Assembly (NCBI GenBank): GCA_015852425.1 | Contig: JAAAIG010000454.1 | Coordinates: 1-30,716, forward strand | DNA: 30,716 bases | Origin: Gryganskiella cystojenkinii | Taxonomy: Eukaryota; Mortierellomycota; Mortierellomycetes; Mortierellales; Mortierellaceae | Reading direction: 5' to 3' | Part shown: in pieces, positions 24,906-30,716 of the stretch | How positions within the stretch are numbered: position 1 is the first letter of the stretch | Layout: each line of letters opens with the position of its first letter | The notes under the pieces: generated by a model | Database searches by the model: none | What the model saw: only the letters and a program-made list of their open reading frames with translations | Told to the model about the DNA's origin: nothing | Program-made: the position numbers and the translations under genes

Positions 24906-25271
24906 TTAGTTGTTGGTGTGTAGAAGGTTGCTAATTTTAGAGCTGGTGATGGGTTGAGGGTCCGGGACAGCAGAAGTGGTCGCTTCGGCAGAATGCTCTC
25001 CTGCACCCTGCTGGCTGCTTCTAGCACATGCTCATATACAAGTTGAACAAAAATAAAATAAGAATATTAGTTGTGCATCACCAACGAGGGAAGAATGAGG
25101 CTGGGTAAGGAAGAGAACGTACGCGGGGGCGGAGAGCAGACAGTAGTGAACGCCCATCCATGAAGATCTTGAGCTGGCCGGGCGTCGCTAGAAGGACAGT
25201 TTCGTCTGCCATTGTGCCATAGATAAACATGGACTCATGGTGTCGAAGCTGCATTACTCGGGCAGTGAAGC
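24906..25271 (-). pseudogene. Possible gene fragment, two exons, minus strand
   Basis: On the minus strand 25271-25123 is open and protein-like (FTARVMQLRHHESMFIYGTM, then ADETVLLATPGQLKIFMDG). It ends at a good donor (CGC|GTACGT). 25010-24906 continues in phase after an acceptor CAGCCAG, reading QGAGEHSAEATTSAVPDPQ to LLHTNN and a TAA stop. A splice acceptor (TTCAACAG) precedes 25271, so upstream exons are expected. Upstream DNA is instead the relic region starting by about 25560, and I find no matching exon. It may be the 3' end of a gene cut by that insertion, or a small gene starting at the ATG inside the first exon. No family recognised. Confidence 0.4.
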
Positions 25272-25559
25272 CTGTTGAATCAGAGTCAATAAACCAGTGT
25301 TAATACATGTTGAACATTGTGCCACACGAGGGCCATGCTTCATACTATTTACAATGGAAGTTTGATGTCCAAAAAAATAAGTTCGTATTGTGACGAATTG
25401 ACTTGCGGAGCTGTACGGCTACATCTTTATCAGACACCATTAGGCCCTTGTGCTCATAGTCTGCAGTTTCAACGTGGACCAGCTTGCGGTGGTGCTCGAC
25501 AGACATGTGCGAGAGAAAGTCCACTTTTCGTGGAGTCGCTGGGGTTCGATTCCTCTGTG

Positions 25560-26816
25560 AGCTTGTTCATTTGCTATCCGCTCCTTGCAGCTGGCGCTGA
25601 AAAGTTTTCCCTGGAATCTCTCGGATTTGATGTACGCGGTGGTACTTGTAGAGAGCGATGGTGTCGACCCTAGTTCCTACAACACCACTGGGTATCTTCT
25701 ACGAGGATCAATCAGAACCCACGGATTCCGTCTTCAATTCCTTGGATTCAAGCTCAATGAGCTGAGCTGTGTCAAGTACCGTCTTTTCTCCTGAGAGTAT
25801 GCCCGACCGAATTACCTCCACCTTGGCTGGAGAGGATTACTATTTGACCATCCGAAGTCAGGAGCGTCGTTAAATGTCAAGAGGACATGACCAGGCTTTG
25901 GGGGGTATAATGTTGACCCTCACCAGATCAAAATTATGGGTATCGATATAGGACTGGCGTTCGTCGTTGGAGCCAGCGTGCTTTTGCCTTCATCCACTGA
26001 ACCAGCAACCTCTTCCAAGGCAACATCGTTTTTCAACCTGTCGGTCAAACAAAAGGCCATGTACCAGCCTACCTTTAAGCACCAGAGTTGACTGGAGCGT
26101 AGGAGAGGACAGGCATTGGAGGGAATGCAATATGTTGCTAAGATCGAGTCGGAGCTGCTGCCTCTTCGTGGCCCAGGAGCATCGATCAAGAATGCTGTCG
26201 AGCGGTTGAAGGATGTGGGGGATCAAATGGAAGGGGTTTGTGGCAGTGTCGTTCTGATAAAACACAGATGGAACGCGCAAAAGGCTAAGGTCAAAGAATA
26301 CAGGGTCACGGCCAACCGGCTTCTAGAGCTTGTTGGGGGGTCTTTAGGTGCCAATAGAGACAAGGACAAGGTTGTTTGGTTTTGGCGACTTCACCTCGAC
26401 GATAAGGTTGTCCTCCCTTCACGGGACTTTCCGGTCTAATTTTGTGCAGCGGTTAAGGAGCTGAGCTGAAAAGCAAAGTCTTTACAGTCTTTTTGACCTT
26501 TGTTTTATTCGAGTTGTCTCCATGTCACTGACTAGTTCTTTTTTATCCTCTGTTAGGCTCGATCACTGGGATAAGAAGTGTCGAGGAATTCGTCGGTCAG
26601 GTCGACATTCGAAGGTTGTACTGCTCAAATCGCAAGTCTTACATGCACAGAGATGAGACGTGTGGCCACAACATTGCAAATGTTGTACGAGGTTACATTA
26701 TCACCCAGCAGCGGCTCCGCTACCTGCAACCTGTTGATGCCGAGGGTAAAAATATCCATGGGAGTATGGGACGTGCATTTGCTTACTCCACGGGAGAAGG
26801 CGTTAAACGGTAGGCG
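25560..26816 (+). pseudogene. Fanzor-like (TnpB-related) RuvC nuclease relic
   Basis: A badly broken coding region whose pieces, read in order across frames, resemble Fanzor proteins, the eukaryotic relatives of RNA-guided TnpB. 25585-25791: LQLALKSFPWNLSDLMYAVV, DGVDPSSYNTTGYLLRGS, FRLQFLGFKLNELSCVKYR. After a frame change: MPDRITSTLAGEDYYLT. From about 25910: a RuvC-I-like strand IKIMGIDIGLAFVVGA (Asp codon 25945-25947), then LERRRGQALEG, RGPGASIKNAVERLKDV and LLELVGGSLGANRDKD. A frame change near 26372 leads to GFGDFTSTIRLSSLHGTFR, and a probable old intron ends at 26556. The end has LYCSNRKSYMHRDETCGHNI: HRD..xxxNI is the RuvC-III signature (Asp codon 26652-26654), and YCxxR is a damaged zinc-ribbon CxxC. 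Damage includes several frame changes, TGA at 26089-26091 and apparent deletions near 26575-26590. Another RuvC-fold transposon protein is the alternative. It cannot make an active protein as it stands. Confidence 0.65.
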
Positions 26817-27686
26817 CCGATTTGGTGGCGTCTCAATAGTTAGAAGGGTTTAACAAGTACATCGTATCATTTCGGTGACGTAGTCACAGAAGCAAATGTG
26901 CCATATCCATCAAGGAAAAAGAAAGCACTGTGCCCACTCGTTCAAAAGCAGCGCCTTCGACAGACATCGTTTTTCTTTACGCACTCTTTATTTTTGACGA
27001 GGACATACCCCCCATCCTCTGTTTCTGTTCAATCACTCTCCTCTTCATCCCGCTCACCCTTTTACTCTTCCCCCCTCTTTCAAATCACCCCATCCCCCTC
27101 ACAGGATAAAACAGTCAATCAAAAGAAGACTGATCACGATTTTGATTCGATTGTAAGCAAAACGCAGATCAGTCGCGCCTGCATTGCCCCATTCAAAACA
27201 GTTTCTTCTTTGCCCAACACGCAGCTAACTCGTCACCCATCCAACTTTGTCCTTGTTCTCATCAGACCTGTGTGTTTGTCACGACTCTCCATCCCTCAAG
27301 GACTCCCGTTTGTCAAGGTTACTGTGCCGGATCGCGTTCTAATTGTTCTTTTTCGAAAGAAGTGGTAACGTCTTTTTTTTCCATTGATTCTCCAGCCCAC
27401 GTTGACAGACAGACGGGAAAAGTGCATAATTCTAACCGCCCGTGCCATATCTTATATTATCTTTCTCTTTTTAGATATCGCATTTCAGATCCTAACCGAG
27501 TGTTCCCTTTCCCTCGAGTTTCACTACTTTGGTTCTATATCTCTATCCCCCTTGTAAAAACAGTAAGGACTGTTCACAGGAACAATCGATTATCATCAAG
27601 AGATCTGTACCTTTGTCTTATATCAGCACATCTCTAACGTTTTTTGACCCCCTCATCTTATCGAAAATAGTCCATATATCGTCATC
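26817..27686. other. Promoter and leader of the Brr2 gene
   Basis: No gene is seen. From about 26960 to 27660 the plus strand is strongly C/T-rich, with CTCTTCATCC and CTTCCCCCC-type tracts, typical of promoters and leaders of highly used fungal genes. Open frames here (26898-27368, 27272-27637) are by-products of that composition. A leader intron is possible but I could not fix its ends. Confidence 0.5.
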
Positions 27687-30600
27687 ATGGCTGACAAGGT
27701 GGCAAAGGATCAGCAGTACCAATATGCGCTCAACTCCAACTTGGTCTTGCACTCCAACCGATCAGATAACCGTCGTGGAAATGAACCAACAGGCGAGGCC
27801 GAGTCCCTTTACGGTCGTATCGATCCCAAGGATTTCGGTAGCAGGGCCATGAGAGACACCTCAAAAGTCGAGGATGCCAAGAAGAAAAAGACCGAGACCA
27901 GTGAAAAGGATTCCGAGAGGCGCAAGAAAAGAGCCGAAGAAAAGTCTTTGAGAAGCGCTTATGGATATTCATCTGTTCTTGCTGCAACAGAGGATCTCGA
28001 GAGTGGTGGTTATAGACCCAGGACAAAGGAAACGAGGCACACCTACGAACTTATCCTGACCTTTGTTCAACAATACCTCGGAGACGTCTCGCATGAAACC
28101 GTCCGGAGTGCCGGCGACACTGTCCTTCAGATTCTTCATAACCCCAACTTCAAGGACTTTGACAAGAAGAAGGAGATTGAGGATATTATCGGATCCGTCA
28201 AGTCGGAAAAGTTCTCGGAACTCGTAAGTCTCGGCAAAAAGATTACAGATTACACTCCCGGCACCGAAGAGATGAGCGTTGATCAGGATGGCGAGATCAA
28301 GAATGTCGGCGATATCGATGAACAATATGGTGTCGCTGTGGTTTTCGATGAAGAAGAGGAGGAAGAGGATATCTATTCTCTGCACTCTGATTCAGAACAC
28401 GAGGAGGACGAGACCGGCTTGGAGACTGCCCAGGATGTCGTTGTCGGCGCTGGAAAGTCTACTGAGCAGGAGGACGAGGCCATGGATGTCGACGAGGACG
28501 AGGCCGTTCGTGTCGGAGCTGCCAGCACCAAGGTCGACCTCTCCAAGAAGCTTCAACCTCATCAAGTTGATGCCTACTGGCTCCAACGTTTCATCGCCAC
28601 CTTCTACCAGGACGAGATTGTCGCACAGGAAAAATCCGAGGCTGCCATGGCCATCATCTCTTCTGATGCCAATACTCGCGACTGTGAAAACGAGTTGGTG
28701 TCTCTGTTCGACTTTGACAAGTTCGACTTGATCAGCATGCTTACCAAAAACAGAGAAGTCATCGTTTGGTGCACCCATCTCGGAAAGGCTAACGACCAGG
28801 AGCGACCCGAGATCGAATCAAGGATGAAGGATCTTGGACTGGACTGGATTATCAAGGGACTCGGTCACCAGACTGGAGGCAAATCTGATCTCCGTCGCCG
28901 TGGTGCTGGCCAAGCACCCGTTGCTGCAGGACCTATGGCTGTCCTTCCCAAGGAAAAGGGTCCAGCTCCCGTCACATCTGCTCCTCGTCAACTGATTGAT
29001 CTCGAGGCCATGACTTTTGCGCAGGGATCCCATCTCATGTCCAACAAGGAGGTTCACATCCCTGGAGCCTTCCGTCGTCAAAAGAAGGGTTACGAGGAGG
29101 TCCACGTTCCTGTGCCAAAGAGAGCCTCAGGTACCCGCAACAGGATTCCCAAGGCCGATCTTCCCCAGTGGATCCAGGATGCTTTCCCTCACGGATTGAA
29201 CGAGATCCAGAGTGTTGTTTACGATGTCGCTTTTGGTTCGGACGAAAATATGCTCCTGTGTGCCCCCACCGGTGCCGGTAAAACCAACTGTGCCATGTTG
29301 ACTGTCCTTCACGAGATTGAAAAGTACCGGGACGCCAAGACCGGTGCCATCGATAAGGAGTCTTTCAAGATTGTTTATATCGCTCCCATGAAGGCCTTGG
29401 TTCAGGAAATGGTCGGCAACTTTGGCAAGAGACTCGCGCCTTTCGGTCTGTCCGTTCAGGAATTGACAGGAGATCGCCAGATGAACAAACAGCAGATTGC
29501 CGAGACCAACATGATTATCACTACGCCGGAAAAATGGGACATTATTACCCGTAAAGCCACCGACAGGAGTTACACTAACCTCGTGCGTCTGATCATCATT
29601 GACGAGATTCACTTGTTGCACGACGACCGTGGTCCAGTTCTGGAGTCGATTGTCGCCCGTACGCTCCGTAACATGGAACAGTCACAGGAGTTGATCCGTC
29701 TCGTCGGATTGTCCGCCACACTTCCCAATTACATCGACGTTGCCACGTTCTTGCGTGTGGACACTGACCGCGGCATGTTCCACTTTGACGGCACTTGGAG
29801 ACCTTGCCCATTGAAGCAAGAGTTCATCGGTATCACGGAGAAAAAGGCCATCAAGCGATTCCAGGTCATGAACGAGGTCACTTATGAAAAGGTGATGGAG
29901 CACGTTGTCCAGCCCGAAGGAGACCAGGTCCTGATCTTTGTCCACTCTCGTAAGGAGACCGCCAAGACTGCCCAGGCTCTGCGCGACATGGCCCTGGAAA
30001 AGGATACGATCACCCACTTTGCTCGCCCGGACGGAGGTGCTCGCGAGGTTTTGCTGGTCGAAGCTGAGCAGTCCAAGGACGCTGCATTGAAGGATCTCTT
30101 GCCCTATGGCTTCGCTACCCATCATGCCGGTATGACCCGCGAGGATCGTGAGGCTGTCGAGGAGTTGTTCATGGCTGGTCACATCAAGGTTTTGTGCTCT
30201 ACCGCCACTTTGGCCTGGGGTGTCAACTTGCCTGCCCATACTGTTATTATCAAGGGAACCCAGGTTTACTCACCCGAGAAGGGACGATGGGCCGAGTTGT
30301 CTCCTCAGGATGTTCTTCAGATGTTGGGACGTGCCGGTCGTCCTCAGTTCGATGAATTCGGAGAGGGTATCATTATCACAACCCACTCTGAGCTCCAGTA
30401 CTACCTGTCGCTGCTGAACCAACAGCTCCCGATCGAGTCTCAGTTTGTCTCCAAGCTCGCCGATAACCTCAACGCCGAGATTGTCCTCGGAACGATCAAG
30501 AACCGCGATGAAGCCGTTCAGTGGCTCGGATACACCTACCTTTACGTCCGCATGCTCAGAAACCCCACACTTTACGGCATCTCTCACGACGACATGGAGG

Positions 30601-30716
30601 ACGACCCTTACCTGCAAAAGAAGCGTGTCGACATCATTCACTCGGCCGCAACGGTTCTTGACAAGTGCAACATGATCAAGTACGATAAGCGCACAGGAAA
30701 GTTCCAAGGAACTGAG
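27687..30716 (+). CDS. Spliceosomal RNA helicase Brr2 (N-terminal 1010 codons, runs off the window)
   Basis: U5 snRNP ATP-dependent Ski2-like helicase that unwinds U4/U6 to activate the spliceosome, in the nucleus. The frame is open with no intron from ATG 27687 to the last base. The family is about 2100-2200 residues, so roughly half is present. The N-terminus (YQYALNSNLVLHSNR, then ESLYGRIDPKDFGSRA) is the Brr2 signature. The plug and PWI-like regulatory part with acidic linkers (DEEEEEEDIYSLHSDSEHEE) follows. The N-terminal helicase cassette then has motif I APTGAGKTN (526-534, Lys532), motif II DEIH (from 639), motif III SATLPN (from 676), GMTREDR and motif VI QMLGRAGRP (from 878). The winged-helix part begins before the window ends. 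DEIH rather than DExD/H variants fits Brr2. The second cassette and Sec63 domains lie outside. Start context is TCATCATGGC. Confidence 0.97.
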   Translation, partial: MADKVAKDQQYQYALNSNLVLHSNRSDNRRGNEPTGEAESLYGRIDPKDFGSRAMRDTSKVEDAKKKKTETSEKDSERRKKRAEEKSLRSAYGYSSVLAATEDLESGGYRPRTKETRHTYELILTFVQQYLGDVSHETVRSAGDTVLQILHNPNFKDFDKKKEIEDIIGSVKSEKFSELVSLGKKITDYTPGTEEMSVDQDGEIKNVGDIDEQYGVAVVFDEEEEEEDIYSLHSDSEHEEDETGLETAQDVVVGAGKSTEQEDEAMDVDEDEAVRVGAASTKVDLSKKLQPHQVDAYWLQRFIATFYQDEIVAQEKSEAAMAIISSDANTRDCENELVSLFDFDKFDLISMLTKNREVIVWCTHLGKANDQERPEIESRMKDLGLDWIIKGLGHQTGGKSDLRRRGAGQAPVAAGPMAVLPKEKGPAPVTSAPRQLIDLEAMTFAQGSHLMSNKEVHIPGAFRRQKKGYEEVHVPVPKRASGTRNRIPKADLPQWIQDAFPHGLNEIQSVVYDVAFGSDENMLLCAPTGAGKTNCAMLTVLHEIEKYRDAKTGAIDKESFKIVYIAPMKALVQEMVGNFGKRLAPFGLSVQELTGDRQMNKQQIAETNMIITTPEKWDIITRKATDRSYTNLVRLIIIDEIHLLHDDRGPVLESIVARTLRNMEQSQELIRLVGLSATLPNYIDVATFLRVDTDRGMFHFDGTWRPCPLKQEFIGITEKKAIKRFQVMNEVTYEKVMEHVVQPEGDQVLIFVHSRKETAKTAQALRDMALEKDTITHFARPDGGAREVLLVEAEQSKDAALKDLLPYGFATHHAGMTREDREAVEELFMAGHIKVLCSTATLAWGVNLPAHTVIIKGTQVYSPEKGRWAELSPQDVLQMLGRAGRPQFDEFGEGIIITTHSELQYYLSLLNQQLPIESQFVSKLADNLNAEIVLGTIKNRDEAVQWLGYTYLYVRMLRNPTLYGISHDDMEDDPYLQKKRVDIIHSAATVLDKCNMIKYDKRTGKFQGTE

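Noticed and set aside
25520..25565. tRNA-like T-arm (GGGGTTCGATTCC)
   Set aside because: The flanking bases do not form the T stem, and no acceptor, D or anticodon stem can be built upstream.
26898..27637. Open frames in the Brr2 leader
   Set aside because: Ser/Pro/Leu-rich products of a C/T-rich tract directly before a strong start; no domain likeness.

Overview
This window is nuclear DNA of a filamentous, early-diverging fungus. I favour Mucoromycota/Mortierellomycota (Mortierella-like), but that is inference. The evidence is intron-dense genes with short GT..AG introns (about 70-200 nt, one of 413), CTAAC/CTGAC-like branch sites, pyrimidine-rich leaders, clear fungal family members and no bacterial-style operons. 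All splice structures below were read by eye from splice-site consensus, phase continuity and protein-family expectation. No transcript data were used.

Layout. 1-2618: no convincing gene; homopolymers and an imperfect tandem repeat. 2619-2969 (+): small secreted or signal-anchored protein with dibasic sites. 3271-7161 (-): six-exon PXB-PX-DUF3818 phosphoinositide-binding protein of the yeast Ypr097w/Lec1 type. 7410-10055 and 12010-14755 (+): a direct segmental duplication, each unit carrying about 0.8-1 kb of upstream DNA and one intact eight-exon AKR7-like aldo/keto reductase. Between them lie a small Gly/Met-rich secreted protein (10515-10820) and a dispersed repeat containing a degenerate antisense 28S rRNA piece. 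A second, longer 28S relic follows at about 15240-15600, then an orphan membrane-like ORF (15913-16494) and a further copy of the repeat tail (16649-16822). 17433-19786 (+): seven-exon DHA2-type MFS exporter. 19865-21958 (-): decayed coding sequence. 22003-24272 (-): four-exon kelch protein with signal peptide, one membrane span and a long cytoplasmic tail. 24906-25271 (-): a possible gene fragment. About 25560-26816 (+): a heavily broken RuvC-type open reading frame resembling Fanzor, the eukaryotic TnpB relatives. 27687-end (+): the first 1010 codons of the spliceosomal helicase Brr2, uninterrupted.

How it fits together. Housekeeping genes (PX protein, Brr2) bracket an accessory region shaped by duplication, rRNA-derived repeats and relic mobile genes. 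The two AKR7 genes and the DHA2 exporter could both serve detoxification (aldehyde reduction and drug/metabolite efflux), but no biosynthetic backbone gene is present, so a metabolite cluster is not supported. The most unusual items are the Fanzor-like relic, the two 28S-derived antisense repeats that share one break point, and a 240-bp perfectly identical tract (introns included) between two otherwise diverged AKR genes.
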